DNA from: Alteromonas gracilis
Lineage (GTDB): Bacteria; Pseudomonadota; Gammaproteobacteria; Enterobacterales; Alteromonadaceae
Direction of reading: 5' to 3'
Assembly: GCF_002993325.1 (NCBI RefSeq)
Contig: NZ_PVNO01000029.1
Location: 1-64,000 of the forward strand
Length of the DNA stretch: 64,000 nucleotides
A model generated the notes under the pieces. It saw nothing but the letters and a program-made list of their open reading frames with translations, was not told where the DNA came from and did not search any database. The position numbers and the translations under genes were made by a program. Shown piece after piece: positions 1 to 9,269 of the stretch. The stretch's first letter is position 1. Each line of letters begins with the position of its first letter.

Positions 1-1149
1 GTAAACGTGGGTACAATCGGCCACGTTGACCACGGTAAAACTACCCTAACTGCAGCTATCACTACAGTTCTTTCTAAAACTTACGGCGGTTCTGCTCAGG
101 CTTTCGATCAAATCGATAACGCGCCTGAAGAGAAAGCTCGTGGTATCACCATTTCTACTTCACACGTAGAATATGACACTCCTACTCGTCACTACGCGCA
201 CGTAGACTGCCCAGGACACGCTGATTACGTTAAAAACATGATCACTGGTGCTGCTCAGATGGACGGTGGTATCCTAGTAGTAGCTGCGACTGATGGCCCT
301 ATGCCACAGACTCGTGAGCACATCCTACTTGGTCGTCAGGTTGGTATTCCTTACATCATCGTATTCATGAACAAGTGTGACATGGTTGATGATGAAGAAC
401 TTCTAGAGCTAGTAGAAATGGAAGTTCGTGAACTTCTTAACGAATACGAATTCCCAGGTGATGACCTACCAGTTATCCAAGGTTCAGCGCTTAAAGCGCT
501 TGAAGGCGACCCAGAGTGGGAAAAGAAAATTCTTGAGCTTGGTGAAGCGCTTGATTCATACATCCCAGAGCCAGAGCGTGCAATCGACAAGCCGTTCATC
601 CTTCCAATCGAAGACGTATTCTCAATCTCAGGCCGTGGTACTGTTGTAACTGGTCGTGTTGAGCAAGGTATCGTTAAAGTTGGTGAAGAAGTAGAAATCG
701 TAGGTATCAAAGATACGACTAAGACGACTTGTACTGGTGTTGAGATGTTCCGTAAGCTTCTTGACGAAGGCCGTGCGGGTGAGAACGTTGGTGTTCTTCT
801 ACGTGGTACTAAGCGTGATGAAGTTGAACGTGGTCAAGTACTAGCTAAGCCTGGTTCAATCACGCCACACGTTAACTTCGAAGCAGAAGTATACGTACTA
901 TCTAAAGATGAAGGTGGCCGTCATACTCCATTCTTCAAAGGCTACCGTCCACAGTTCTACTTCCGTACAACTGACGTAACTGGTGCTGTAGAGCTTCCAG
1001 AAGGCGTAGAAATGGTAATGCCTGGTGACAACCTTAAATTCAAAGTTGAGCTAATTGCTCCGATCGCGATGGAAGAAGGTCTTCGTTTCGCAATCCGTGA
1101 AGGTGGTCGTACAGTAGGTGCTGGTGTTGTATCTAAGATCCTAGACTAA
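1..1149 (+). CDS. tuf: Elongation factor Tu (5' end cut by the window)
   Basis: EF-Tu is the GTPase that delivers aminoacyl-tRNA to the ribosomal A site. The reading frame is open from base 1 ([15 protein letters not shown]), so about 12 N-terminal residues (the MxKEKFERxKPH segment of the family) lie outside the window; 382 residues are visible, which gives the usual 394. Visible motifs are the P-loop GHVDHGKT (residues 7-14 of the visible part), [12 protein letters not shown] (switch II), the guanine-binding NKCD, and GSALKAL, followed by domains 2 and 3 ending in GVVSKILD. Codon use looks strongly biased, as expected for a very highly expressed gene. A terminator follows 25 bp downstream, so this is the last gene of its operon. 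Whether it is tufA or tufB cannot be told from here. Confidence 0.98.
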   Translation, partial: VNVGTIGHVDHGKTTLTAAITTVLSKTYGGSAQAFDQIDNAPEEKARGITISTSHVEYDTPTRHYAHVDCPGHADYVKNMITGAAQMDGGILVVAATDGPMPQTREHILLGRQVGIPYIIVFMNKCDMVDDEELLELVEMEVRELLNEYEFPGDDLPVIQGSALKALEGDPEWEKKILELGEALDSYIPEPERAIDKPFILPIEDVFSISGRGTVVTGRVEQGIVKVGEEVEIVGIKDTTKTTCTGVEMFRKLLDEGRAGENVGVLLRGTKRDEVERGQVLAKPGSITPHVNFEAEVYVLSKDEGGRHTPFFKGYRPQFYFRTTDVTGAVELPEGVEMVMPGDNLKFKVELIAPIAMEEGLRFAIREGGRTVGAGVVSKILD

Positions 1150-1171
1150 TCTAGACTTAGCAACACAAGCC

Positions 1172-1200
1172 AAAAAAGCGCACTTAGGTGCGCTTTTTTT
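1172..1200 (+). terminator. Rho-independent terminator of tuf
   Basis: GC-rich stem AAGCGCAC/GTGCGCTT around a short TTAG loop followed by a run of T, 25 bp after the tuf stop. The A-run on the other side could also let it work in reverse. Confidence 0.9.
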
Positions 1201-1220
1201 ATGCCTGCGATTTTTAGGTC

Positions 1221-1318
1221 GGGAGTGAAGCCCCATCAAAAACACGCCGTGAAGCCATCCATGGCGGCTTCGCAGCAGCGTCCCTGCTGCTGAGAGTTTT
1301 TGATGGGGCTTTACTCCC
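1221..1318. repeat. Composite palindromic element (REP/MITE-like)
   Basis: Outer arms 1221-1243 and 1296-1318 are a 23-bp inverted repeat with one mismatch (first 20 bases of the left arm: GGGAGTGAAGCCCCATCAAA). Between them lie two smaller hairpins, GAAGCCAT..ATGGCGGCTTC (1251-1271) and GCAGCAG..CTGCTGC (about 1272-1290). No coding potential fits. The nested design resembles dispersed palindromic elements of marine gammaproteobacteria; that comparison is from memory. Confidence 0.6.
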
Positions 1319-1327
1319 TCCTTGCTT

Positions 1328-1501
1328 GGCATAGCAAAAAGCTTGGGGAGGAAGGGAGTAATACGCCGTGAGCACATTTCACCTTTTATGTAAAAGCTCC
1401 GACACCGCATACGTGCGGCGTCTGGATTCAGAGGGCAAACACTCACTCTATCGTTAAACGGCATAACAAGAAGTTTGGTGGGGAGAAGAAGTTACACGCC
1501 G
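1328..1501. repeat. Degenerate direct repeats related to the palindromic element
   Basis: Two roughly 41-bp segments, 1328-1368 and 1460-1501, share about three quarters of their bases (GGCATAGCAAAAAGCTTGG versus GGCATAACAAGAAGTTTGG, both ending ACGCCG). A GGCTTCGCA..GCTGAGAGTT block seen inside the 1221-1318 element recurs at about 1529-1562, and TTTTGATGGGGCTT recurs at about 1673-1686. The whole 1201-1700 stretch therefore looks like several decayed copies of one repeat family. No gene is supported here. Confidence 0.45.
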
Positions 1502-1703
1502 CGGACCCACCCGAACTTTTTTATTAGCGGCTTCGCAACTGCTTCCATGCAGCTGAGAGTTCTAGAGTGAACAAGCGCCCCCTTTTTAATCTATCGAGCC
1601 CTTACGGAGAGGAAGAAACGCACCATATAGTCATTCTTGGCGGCACCAATCAGTGGCCCTACTGAGATCAGCTTTTGATGGGGCTTCCCCCTTGTAATCG
1701 GCA

Positions 1704-1730
1704 TAAAAAAGCTAGGCAAATGCCTAGCTT
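1704..1730 (-). terminator. Terminator of the TraB/GumN gene
   Basis: Perfect stem AAGCTAGGCA/TGCCTAGCTT (1709-1730) with a 2-base loop. On the minus strand it is followed by a T-run, 30 bp beyond the stop of the gene at 1761-2654. Confidence 0.85.
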
Positions 1731-1760
1731 TAGTCTTAACGCGGCCGAGCCAAGAGAGAA

Positions 1761-2654
1761 CTACATTTGCTCTATTTTGTAACCTTTAGCTTCTAATAGG
1801 GCGATTACGCTGTCATCGCCAACTAGGTGGCCCGCGCCCACTAAAACAAACTCCTGGTCTTCATCGCCGAACATAGCTTCGATTTTAGGTAACCAATTTT
1901 GGTTACGTTTGGTGAAAACATCATCATAAGAGGTAGGAGATTCACGTTTGAATGTATCTACCACCAATTCATCAATTTGCCCAGTGTCACCCTCTCTCCA
2001 TGCTTTTATGGTGCTTTTAAGCATGTCTTTTAGCTCTGGTAAGGTTTCCAAGGTTTCAGATATAAGGCGGTCTTCTTCACCCGCACCCATATTAGCTAGC
2101 ATGTTGATTTGAAAATCTAGTGACTCTAAGTATTCGCTTGTTTTACCGTCACGTGCAGCTAACTGCATAAAATAGGCATCTACACCTTGGCCTGCTAATT
2201 GAGAACGCTGCGCTTCCATGGCCACTAGCATAGAGGCAACCATGCCGGGCTTGAATCGCGCGAGTTGGTCAGCACTTGCACCAAAATTACTGAGATAAGT
2301 ATTTAGCGCTTGATAGGTTTCGTCTGAAATTACGTCCTTTAATGTCTTGCCCTCAGCATACGCTAATCCAGCCATCATCTTTTGTTGACCTTCAATATCT
2401 GTGGGATCTGGCATTTTCACTTCAAACACTAACGTATCGGCTTTTTCATAGGTGTCCGTAAATTTGCTAGGAAGCGGAAATTCAGAGACAGGCAAAATGT
2501 GGATTGTACCTCCCACATAAACAGTATCTTCGCCGTTGCTCACTTTCCAAACGGAAGTTTTGTCGTCAGCACCGTTAGAGACAAAAGAGGTGGTTACAGA
2601 GCAGAAAGTCAAACCTAATGTTAGTGCAAGTTTGCGTACAGAAAAATTTTTCAT
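1761..2654 (-). CDS. TraB/GumN family protein
   Basis: A 297-residue secreted protein of the TraB/GumN family (named after enterococcal TraB and xanthomonad GumN; related to the TIKI metalloproteases). The first 28 or so residues form a signal peptide (basic start, hydrophobic core LALTLGLTFCSVTTSF). The family signature GGTIHIL is at 48-54 and the C-terminal GAGH at 273-276; these His-containing motifs match the putative metal site of the family. A proteolytic role has been shown only for animal relatives, so the bacterial substrate is unknown. The gene is single, with its own terminator and a ribosome site (AGGGA) just before the ATG. Its promoter must lie in 2655-2993, shared with the divergent hydrolase gene. 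Confidence 0.85.
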   Translation of the reverse strand: MKNFSVRKLALTLGLTFCSVTTSFVSNGADDKTSVWKVSNGEDTVYVGGTIHILPVSEFPLPSKFTDTYEKADTLVFEVKMPDPTDIEGQQKMMAGLAYAEGKTLKDVISDETYQALNTYLSNFGASADQLARFKPGMVASMLVAMEAQRSQLAGQGVDAYFMQLAARDGKTSEYLESLDFQINMLANMGAGEEDRLISETLETLPELKDMLKSTIKAWREGDTGQIDELVVDTFKRESPTSYDDVFTKRNQNWLPKIEAMFGDEDQEFVLVGAGHLVGDDSVIALLEAKGYKIEQM

Positions 2655-2993
2655 CTTAATCCCTAATGTGTTTTACTCAGCAAAAGTTGTTTATGTGTTG
2701 CAGCATCCTTTCATTTACTTTTTGAATATTCCTGCGACGACACGTGGCTAGCATAGCAGACTAAAACCCCGTTGTGCCCTGTACTTTCTCTCAGAAAGTA
2801 GCGATAGTTGCTAGAGATCACGAAAGCATTTGAATAAAAAGGAATTCAAGCAACACTAACGTTAAGTAAGCTGCTCTTTTATCTTGAGCACATTGCTGTT
2901 CAAGCATGCAAGGCCGCTTACGTTTTTTCGCGAAAAACGAAACAATAGATAAGGCAAATTAAATGTTTATTGCGCTAACTTGCACTCACTGCA
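2655..2993. other. Intergenic region between two divergent genes
   Basis: 339 bp holding the promoters of the TraB/GumN gene (minus) and the hydrolase gene (plus). The one structured element seen is a perfect 8-bp inverted repeat TACTTTCT/AGAAAGTA (2782-2800) with a 3-base centre, a possible operator. No gene seen. Confidence 0.4.
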
Positions 2994-3980
2994 ATGGTCA
3001 CCGAATCTACTGATATGACAACGCGTACTCCCACATTACCTAAAGCTGCCAGTGATGCTCTAGTGAAAGGCATTGCCAACTTCCCCACGTTGACAAAAGA
3101 TGAGGTTATCGCGGCCACACCTGCTACAAATGAAGAATGGCGAAGCTATAGTCAGGCAAGAAATGCCGAACAGAAAAAGAAAGTAAAGAAAATGAAGAAA
3201 GAGCTTGAGGTAGGTGTCGAGCTCTTGAGGCTAGGACAAGTCGTCGTGAGAAAGCTTACGCCTAATGTAATTAGCCCTGAATTTGAAAACAAAGCCTATA
3301 TAGATGTCCACGGCGGGGCTTTCGTATTGTTCGGCGGGTTACCTAGTATTGAAGAAGGTTTGCTTGTGGCAAGTCGTTTGGGAATCGTAGTGTATAGCGT
3401 TGATTATAGAATGCCGCCGACTTTTCCTTCACCTGCAGCCCTTAACGACGTCACGTCTGTCTATAACACACTGTTAGAGGAAATAGGCGCGCAGAATATT
3501 TTAGTAGGTGGGACGTCTGCAGGAGGTGGCCTGGTGCTATCACTGGTGCAGACTCTGATTCAAAGGAATATCCCTCTGCCGAAGGCCATTTATGTAGGTA
3601 CGCCGTGGGCCGACCTCACGAATACCAGCGATAGCCTGGTCACCAACGAATGTGTTGATAATGTGCTGGTAACTTATGAAGGTCAGTTAAAAGCGGCTGC
3701 GCATTTATATGCGAGAAACAAGTTGCTCTCTGACCCTTCAGTATCCCCAATCTACGGTTCTTTTGCCCACTTCCCACCAACGTATTTAGTAAGCGGAACG
3801 AGAGACATGTTTTTAAGCGATACAGTAAGAGTTAATCGCGCCATTAGAGACAGCGGAGGACTTACACAGTTAGAGCTGTTTGAAGGCCTATCTCACGCAG
3901 AATATTTAATTTTTTACAAAACGCCAGAATCTGAAACTACTTATCGCTTAATGAAGAGGTTTTTTCTTTCAAACCTGTAA
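2994..3980 (+). CDS. Alpha/beta hydrolase, hormone-sensitive-lipase type esterase
   Basis: A 328-residue alpha/beta hydrolase of the HSL (fold-3) group, probably a cytoplasmic esterase or lipase for short acyl esters. The oxyanion-hole motif HGGAF is at 106-110, the nucleophile elbow GTSAG at 173-177 (Ser175), the acid probably Asp271 in GTRDMF, and the base His301 in LSHAEY, so the triad is complete. No signal peptide is visible; the first 70 residues are a lysine-rich helical cap. The ribosome site before ATG 2994 is weak, and ATG 3015 is an in-frame alternative. It stands alone and converges on the PepSY-type gene. The substrate cannot be read from the sequence. Confidence 0.85.
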   Translation: MVTESTDMTTRTPTLPKAASDALVKGIANFPTLTKDEVIAATPATNEEWRSYSQARNAEQKKKVKKMKKELEVGVELLRLGQVVVRKLTPNVISPEFENKAYIDVHGGAFVLFGGLPSIEEGLLVASRLGIVVYSVDYRMPPTFPSPAALNDVTSVYNTLLEEIGAQNILVGGTSAGGGLVLSLVQTLIQRNIPLPKAIYVGTPWADLTNTSDSLVTNECVDNVLVTYEGQLKAAAHLYARNKLLSDPSVSPIYGSFAHFPPTYLVSGTRDMFLSDTVRVNRAIRDSGGLTQLELFEGLSHAEYLIFYKTPESETTYRLMKRFFLSNL

Positions 3981-3987
3981 GGAGAAA

Positions 3988-4013
3988 ATACGCATACCGG
4001 CCGATATGCGTAT
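3988..4013 (-). terminator. Terminator of the PepSY-type gene
   Basis: Stem ATACGCATA/TATGCGTAT around an 8-base loop. On the minus strand it runs into TTTTC, 25 bp beyond the stop at 4038. It lies just after the convergent hydrolase stop. Confidence 0.65.
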
Positions 4014-4037
4014 GAAAAAAGGACCTTATCGTACTCG

Positions 4038-4556
4038 CTAGGAGCCAAAAGCTACGGCCAATATCGTAACAATGGCACCGAGCCCGGCAATTTTAAGTCC
4101 ATTTTTGTACATAGGTAGTTTGGGAATAAACATAAGAAAGGCGGATATAACAAAAAACAACAAACCTAAACCAAAGCTTATATTCAGCCAGAAGAGAGGG
4201 CTGTTGTTGGTTGCCTTATGTAGCTTCACCATTTTGGCGAGTACAAGGGGATAATCCTTTTTGGTGATGGTGGCCTCGCCCGAATTCTTATCGTACTGGC
4301 CCACGTTTAGCACGACTACGTCTGCATTTTCATCCGTAACTTTGCTCCCTCTTATTTTAAGAAGAGGCAGAAGATCCACACCTGAAAGATTTGATTCAAA
4401 TTGACGCGTTTCTGTTTGCTCGTATTTTAAAATATCGGTAGGGCGGAATATCAGAAGAATTCCGCTTAGCGCATAGACTCCCATAATACCCGCGAGAAAA
4501 AAGCCAAGCCAGCGGTGATACTTACGAAAAGCCATGTGAAATTTTGGAGATGCCAT
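4038..4556 (-). CDS. PepSY-associated transmembrane protein
   Basis: A 172-residue inner-membrane protein. It starts with a short basic stretch and the HRWLGFFLAGIMGVYALSG helix (about 13-37) typical of PepSY-associated TM proteins. A soluble loop of about 80 residues follows, then LFWLNISFGLGLLFFVISAF (about 120-145) and a last helix at about 153-171. Larger relatives occur next to siderophore receptors and reductases, but this short form has no assigned function. Upstream (about 4590-4605), GAGAATGAATCTTA partly matches a Fur site (about 10 of 14 positions); iron control is only a guess. The call rests on the HRW-LG helix and overall topology. Confidence 0.7.
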   Translation of the reverse strand: MASPKFHMAFRKYHRWLGFFLAGIMGVYALSGILLIFRPTDILKYEQTETRQFESNLSGVDLLPLLKIRGSKVTDENADVVVLNVGQYDKNSGEATITKKDYPLVLAKMVKLHKATNNSPLFWLNISFGLGLLFFVISAFLMFIPKLPMYKNGLKIAGLGAIVTILAVAFGS

Positions 4557-4840
4557 ATTTTTATCTATCTATTTAAAAGTTGCGTATTTATAAACGAGAA
4601 TGAATCTTATTTAAAGGCTTATTGCGAGAAACAATCATGTATGTCGGATGAAAAGATTATATTTTAGATATTTAAGGTAAAACGTTTTTTGGCCATTCCT
4701 AGAAGTGGTATGAAGAGTGTTAAAAAGTTGTGTCTAGATTAGACTTTAGTCTTACAATGCAACTTTAGAGCAATAACAAATGATTTAATTAGGTATTGCA
4801 CCTTTTGATAAAACCAAAATAACGACAGTAGGATTTTAAC

Positions 4841-6514
4841 ATGCAGTCTATTGCCATCGTAATACTGGGCATCATAGGAATGTTGTTCGGTTGGTTCGTA
4901 TATTCTAAATTCATAGCGAGCCGTATATTCCAGTTGGATGATAGCTTTACAACGCCTGCGCATACGATGCGAGATGGTGTGGATTTCGTCCCTACCAACA
5001 AAGTGGTTTTATGGGGGCATCATTTCACGTCGGTAGCCGGTGCGGCACCCATCGTCGGCCCTGCAATCGCCGTTTATTGGGGGTGGGTACCTGCCGTACT
5101 TTGGGTTGTATTTGGTACGATTTTGTTTGCCGGTGTTCACGATATGGGAGCGCTGTGGGCAAGTGCCCGTCATAAGGGTAAATCAATGGGAGCGCTGTCA
5201 GAAAGCGTAATTGGGAAACGTTCCCGAGCACTTTTCATGATTGTGATCTTCCTCGTTCTGTTAATGGTAAACGCTGTATTCGGTGTTGTAATCGCCAACT
5301 CTTTTGTTTCTCAGCCAAATGCCGTTTTTCCTGCATGGACTGCGATAGCAGTAGCACTCATCATTGGACAACTACTTAAGCGAAACTTCAGCCTTATCCC
5401 CTTGTGTATCGTGGGTATAATCGTGTTATACGCATCGGTGTACGCAGGTAGTTACATTCCACTTAGTTTGCCAGAAACCATGTTCGGCCTAGCGGATAAA
5501 GCTAATTGGATAATCATTCTCTTTATTTATGCGGCTATAGCATCCCTTCTTCCCGTTTGGATGTTGCTGCAACCTCGAGACTTCATTAATGGCATGCAGT
5601 TACTGGTGGGGCTCTTTTTGCTTTATGGTGCGGTGTTCTTCGCCATGCCAGATATTACTGCGCCCGCACTTAATACACAGACAGCAGTAGATTCACCGAG
5701 TTTGATTCCGTTGTTATTTGTAACTATTGCCTGTGGCGCTGTATCAGGCTTTCACGGCATTGTGTCTTCGGGCACTAGCTCTAAGCAGTTAGATAAAGAA
5801 ACTGACGCGCGCTTCGTAGGTTATCTTGGCGCCGTAGGAGAAGGATCACTGGCGCTTATCACTATTGTAGCCGTAAGTGGCGTTGCGTTTGCAGCCTCAC
5901 CAGAAGAATGGCATGAGGTCTATAGCCACTTGGGCGCGGGTAGCGTAGGCGCGTTTATTACAGGTGGAGCGAATCTTATCCAGCAAGGCTGGGGCTTACC
6001 TGTTGATTTTTCGTCAACAATTCTTGCCGTGATGGTTGTTCTTTTTGCGGGCACAACAATGGATTCCGGTGTACGCCTTCAGCGCTACATTATTCAGGAA
6101 TGGGGCGACATCTACTCTATCAAAGCATTAAAAAGTGGCTTAGTAGCAACTTTAGTTGCGGTTGGTTGTTGCTTATTATTGGCCTTCGGTGCAGGTGGCG
6201 CATCGGGCAGTGGTGGAATGATTATATGGCCATTGTTTGGTTCAACCAATCAGATCCTAGCAAGTCTTACACTTCTGGTTATCTCAGTAATGCTGATCAA
6301 GCTCGGCAGGCCGGCAAAATACACCTTAATTCCTATGGTATTTGTTCTGATAATGGCTTTCTTCGCAGGGCTGATAAAATTAAAAGAATACTATGTTGAG
6401 GGAAATTACTTATTGGTGTTCTTAGATGCCGTGGTGCTCGTTGTATCTGTACTTGTTATGTTAGAGGCGTTTTCGGTGGTCTCTAAACTAAGAAAAGAGA
6501 AGCAGAGCAACTAA
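4841..6514 (+). CDS. cstA: Carbon starvation protein CstA family transporter
   Basis: A 557-residue polytopic inner-membrane protein of the CstA family; E. coli CstA and BtsT import peptides or pyruvate. It opens with a hydrophobic helix (IAIVILGIIGMLFGWFVYSKF), then the hallmark segment with GVDFVPTNK, VLWGHHFTSVAGAAPIVGP and GVHDMGALW. More than a dozen membrane segments follow, with conserved FHGIVSSGTSSKQ (about 305-317), LFAGTTMDSGVRLQRY (about 402-417) and GGMIIWPLFGSTNQ. It is shorter than E. coli CstA (about 700), which fits the shorter subgroup common in marine bacteria. A ribosome site (AGTAGGA) precedes the ATG. It is a single-gene unit with a terminator. The substrate (pyruvate or peptides) is inferred from the family. 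Confidence 0.9.
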   Translation: MQSIAIVILGIIGMLFGWFVYSKFIASRIFQLDDSFTTPAHTMRDGVDFVPTNKVVLWGHHFTSVAGAAPIVGPAIAVYWGWVPAVLWVVFGTILFAGVHDMGALWASARHKGKSMGALSESVIGKRSRALFMIVIFLVLLMVNAVFGVVIANSFVSQPNAVFPAWTAIAVALIIGQLLKRNFSLIPLCIVGIIVLYASVYAGSYIPLSLPETMFGLADKANWIIILFIYAAIASLLPVWMLLQPRDFINGMQLLVGLFLLYGAVFFAMPDITAPALNTQTAVDSPSLIPLLFVTIACGAVSGFHGIVSSGTSSKQLDKETDARFVGYLGAVGEGSLALITIVAVSGVAFAASPEEWHEVYSHLGAGSVGAFITGGANLIQQGWGLPVDFSSTILAVMVVLFAGTTMDSGVRLQRYIIQEWGDIYSIKALKSGLVATLVAVGCCLLLAFGAGGASGSGGMIIWPLFGSTNQILASLTLLVISVMLIKLGRPAKYTLIPMVFVLIMAFFAGLIKLKEYYVEGNYLLVFLDAVVLVVSVLVMLEAFSVVSKLRKEKQSN

Positions 6515-6585
6515 AACGTGACGCAAAGGTTTTTCATGGTTGACCTCGTAGTCTAAAAAGCACACTCACGAGATAGTCAACATTC

Positions 6586-6616
6586 GGCCAGTACATTTGT
6601 ACTGGCCATTTTTCTT
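6586..6616 (+). terminator. Terminator of cstA
   Basis: Perfect 9-bp stem GGCCAGTAC/GTACTGGCC with an ATTT loop, followed by ATTTTTCTTT, about 70 bp after the cstA stop. Confidence 0.85.
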
Positions 6617-6746
6617 TCCTGGTAATCATTACAATCAATTTTGTCGATTTTCTGTCACACTACACATCTGGTATCATGAATACGTTTTCAATATTGTTAT
6701 TTGTGCTTCGAACATAATTCTAATGCCAAATAACTAGCGAGGCTGT

Positions 6747-7910
6747 GTGTCAGATATTATTTTACTTGCTCAAAATTTCTTAGCGCTCTTCGTCGAGTCT
6801 GCACCTTGGTTGCTGCTAGGCCTTCTCGTAGCAGGCATCATGCACGAATTAGTCCCTGTGACTTTTTTAGAAAAGCACATGGGAAGCGCTTCGTTTGGTT
6901 CAATTAGTAAAGCAGCAATTATTGGCGCCCCGTTGCCGCTATGTTCTTGTGGGGTGATTCCAGCCGCTCTTGGTTTACGCCGCAGTGGTGCATCTAAGTC
7001 TTCAACTATTTCATTTCTTGTTTCTACGCCAGAAACCGGCGTGGACAGTGTTTCTGTGTCTTATGCGCTGCTAGGTCCGCTTTACGCCATTGTAAGACCT
7101 ATTGCGGCAATATTTAGTGCAATCTATGCCGGCTTAATGGTTCGTTTTTTCGCAGAGCCGGATTCTCATATTAATAAGAAAGATCAGGTTGACCGTTCTC
7201 AGTCGTCGTGCTGCTCGTCAAAAGTAACGCCAGAACCAGTGGCGAAAACTTCCTGCTGCGCCAGTGAGCATTCGCATGATCATGACGGCGCAGATATGAC
7301 CTCACAGACGGATAATGTTCAGTCTTCCAAAGTAACTAAAGTGTTCGCTTACGCCAGCGGTAAATTACTAGAAGACATTGTGGTTTGGTTATTGATTGGC
7401 TTAGCGTTGGCCGCCGCCATTAAAACCTGGGTTCCCACAGATTTCCTTACGCAGTGGGGAGATGGCATTATTGCTATGCTAGTTATGGCGCTAATTGGCA
7501 TCCCTATGTATATATGTGCAACTGCGTCTACGCCTTTAGCCGTTGGCTTCCTTGCAGCAGGTCTATCACCAGGCGCCGTATTGGTCTTTTTAATGGCAGG
7601 GCCGGCGACGAACGTATCGACGATGGGAATGATTAAACAAGAAATGGGCGCGAGAACTCTAGTGCTTTATTTATTTAGTGTGATTTCCGCAAGTATCGGA
7701 TTTGGCTATGCGCTCAACTACTTGGTCTCATCTTTTTCATTGGCGTCTATGATAAAAACCGATAGCCATGTTCACGAACACGGTGCCAACGTTCAGGTGA
7801 TTTATGCACTCTGCGCGCTTTTGTTAGCTGGTTTGATGTTGAGACTTGGCTTTAAAAAGCTGAAAAACTATCGTCAAACCCAGACGCAGCAATCGGCGTG
7901 CTGCGGTTAG
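6747..7910 (+). CDS. SO_0444-type Cu/Zn efflux permease
   Basis: A 387-residue inner-membrane permease related to the UPF0718/ArsP fold, best matching the SO_0444 group proposed to export copper or zinc. The first half has LVAGIMHELVP, the CSCG motif at 66-69 (in PLPLCSCGVIP) and FLVSTPETGVDS. The second half repeats the fold with ICATASTPLAVGFLAAGLSPGA and MAGPATN. Between the halves is a soluble linker with CC pairs at 155-156 and 170-171 and an EHSHDHD cluster; another CC pair stands near the C-terminus (385-386). These Cys/His groups probably bind metal before transport. The start is GTG with a GCGAGG ribosome site at good spacing. No metal regulator is adjacent. Family assignment is fairly safe; the ion is not certain. 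Confidence 0.85.
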   Translation: MSDIILLAQNFLALFVESAPWLLLGLLVAGIMHELVPVTFLEKHMGSASFGSISKAAIIGAPLPLCSCGVIPAALGLRRSGASKSSTISFLVSTPETGVDSVSVSYALLGPLYAIVRPIAAIFSAIYAGLMVRFFAEPDSHINKKDQVDRSQSSCCSSKVTPEPVAKTSCCASEHSHDHDGADMTSQTDNVQSSKVTKVFAYASGKLLEDIVVWLLIGLALAAAIKTWVPTDFLTQWGDGIIAMLVMALIGIPMYICATASTPLAVGFLAAGLSPGAVLVFLMAGPATNVSTMGMIKQEMGARTLVLYLFSVISASIGFGYALNYLVSSFSLASMIKTDSHVHEHGANVQVIYALCALLLAGLMLRLGFKKLKNYRQTQTQQSACCG

Positions 7911-8058
7911 GTTATATCTTTCATTCTTTCTTATATTTTGCATGAGCGCTTTTGTTGTGAATAGAGCGCTTGTATATCCTGTTCTATTATCCATAATAGT
8001 CGCTCACTTTATTAAAAATAAACGCGTATAACCCTACAAGGACGCTTGGAATAACGAC

Positions 8059-9141
8059 ATGCTTTTACTTATTGTGTACGTCTTGATCGCATTGGGCTTT
8101 TCTTTTTTGTGCTCTATTGCCGAGGCTGTGATTCTAAGTGTTTCATCTGCTTACATTTCAGTGTTGGAAAAAGAGGGTAAGCCCAGTGGCGCTTTGCTTC
8201 GAAAGCAAACCGACAACATTAATACACCGCTATCAGCCATACTTACGTTAAATACAATTGCGCACACCATGGGCGCTGCTGGTGCAGGTGCGCAGGCCGC
8301 TGCAGTGTTCGGTGATGCCTACTTGGGCATTATTTCCGCCGTACTTACCTTACTTATTCTTATTTTTTCAGAAATTATTCCCAAAACACTTGGTGCGACC
8401 TATTGGCGTGCCCTTGCGCCAGTTACGGCGTATTTTTTGAAGTATCTTTCAATTATCCTTATGCCATTCGTGAAAATGTCAGAATTGATGACCAAGGGAT
8501 TTAAAGAAGATAGCCCGCTTCGGGGTTTAAGCCGCAGTGAATTACACGCGATGGCAGAGCTATCTGGTCAGGAAGGCCAGTTGGCAAATCATGAAGCCGT
8601 ATTCCTACAAAGCTTGTTGAGCCTGCATGAGTTAAAAGTAAAAGATGCAATCACTCATCGCACCGCCCTTTTCAAAGTGAGTGAGACGATGACGGTGGAA
8701 GAGTTTTTTCACAAGCATGCCAACATTGAGTTTTCCCGCATACCAATATTTGAAGACCAAGACTCAGAAAATATCACTGGGTTTGTTATGCGTTCAGACT
8801 TGTTGGTGGCCCAAGCGAGAGGGAACACAGATAAACCACTTTCTGAATATGCGAAAGATATGGTCACTGTACTTAATACAATGCCCTTATCTGTAACCTT
8901 TGAACACTTTATTAATAAGCATGTACACATGCTTTTGGTGGTTGATGAATATGGCGGTTTAGAAGGGGTGCTTACCCTTGAGGACCTGCTTGAGCGTTTG
9001 TTGGGTGTGGATATTATTGATGAAAAAGATACCACGGTAAGTATGCGCCGCTTGGCAAAAATGATGACAAAGCGTAAAGAGCAGATGATGATAAAAAATG
9101 TGCCTGATGCGTCACTTGAAAATTCCGCGAAGAAAAAATAG
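8059..9141 (+). CDS. CNNM/CorC (hemolysin-like) family protein, DUF21 plus CBS domains
   Basis: A 360-residue membrane protein. The N-terminal DUF21/CNNM domain (about 1-170) has membrane segments and the motifs SIAEAVILS, NTIAHTMGAAGAGAQA and SEIIPKTLGA. A cytosolic CBS pair follows (about 190-310), with the second CBS carrying HMLLVVDEYGGLEGVLTLEDLLE. The C-terminal CorC/HlyC domain of longer relatives is missing, as in the short CNNM forms. The family is linked to magnesium or cobalt handling, with the CBS pair as nucleotide sensor. It follows the metal permease by about 150 bp and could be co-transcribed, but no overlap shows this. Confidence 0.9.
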   Translation: MLLLIVYVLIALGFSFLCSIAEAVILSVSSAYISVLEKEGKPSGALLRKQTDNINTPLSAILTLNTIAHTMGAAGAGAQAAAVFGDAYLGIISAVLTLLILIFSEIIPKTLGATYWRALAPVTAYFLKYLSIILMPFVKMSELMTKGFKEDSPLRGLSRSELHAMAELSGQEGQLANHEAVFLQSLLSLHELKVKDAITHRTALFKVSETMTVEEFFHKHANIEFSRIPIFEDQDSENITGFVMRSDLLVAQARGNTDKPLSEYAKDMVTVLNTMPLSVTFEHFINKHVHMLLVVDEYGGLEGVLTLEDLLERLLGVDIIDEKDTTVSMRRLAKMMTKRKEQMMIKNVPDASLENSAKKK

Positions 9142-9144
9142 TCT

Positions 9145-9188
9145 AATACCAATCCGCATAGATAAGTACCCACTCAGCGAGAGTTAAA
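9145..9188 (+). repeat. Dispersed intergenic repeat, copy 1
   Basis: AATACCAATCCGCATAGATA followed by AGTACCCACTCAGCGAGAGTT. The same motif recurs at 12497, 19187, 48130 and 51928 (there reversed, TCTATGCGGATTGGTATA). It sits right after the CNNM gene stop. Confidence 0.6.
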
Positions 9189-9269
9189 CTGTTCGTAATC
9201 GCGGCGTGTTACCGAAGGTATAATGGCTAAAGCAGGCAAAAACCTCTGCAATTATTAAGGATGATAGAT

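Noticed and set aside
351-710. 119-codon frame antisense to tuf
   Set aside because: A by-product of the biased codon use of tuf; Ser-rich product without likeness to any protein.
1141-1464. 107-residue minus-strand frame after tuf
   Set aside because: It runs through the tuf terminator and the nested palindromes; no family likeness or ribosome site.
4739-5001. Overlapping minus-strand frames at the 5' end of cstA
   Set aside because: They overlap the well-supported cstA start and have no ribosome site or family likeness.
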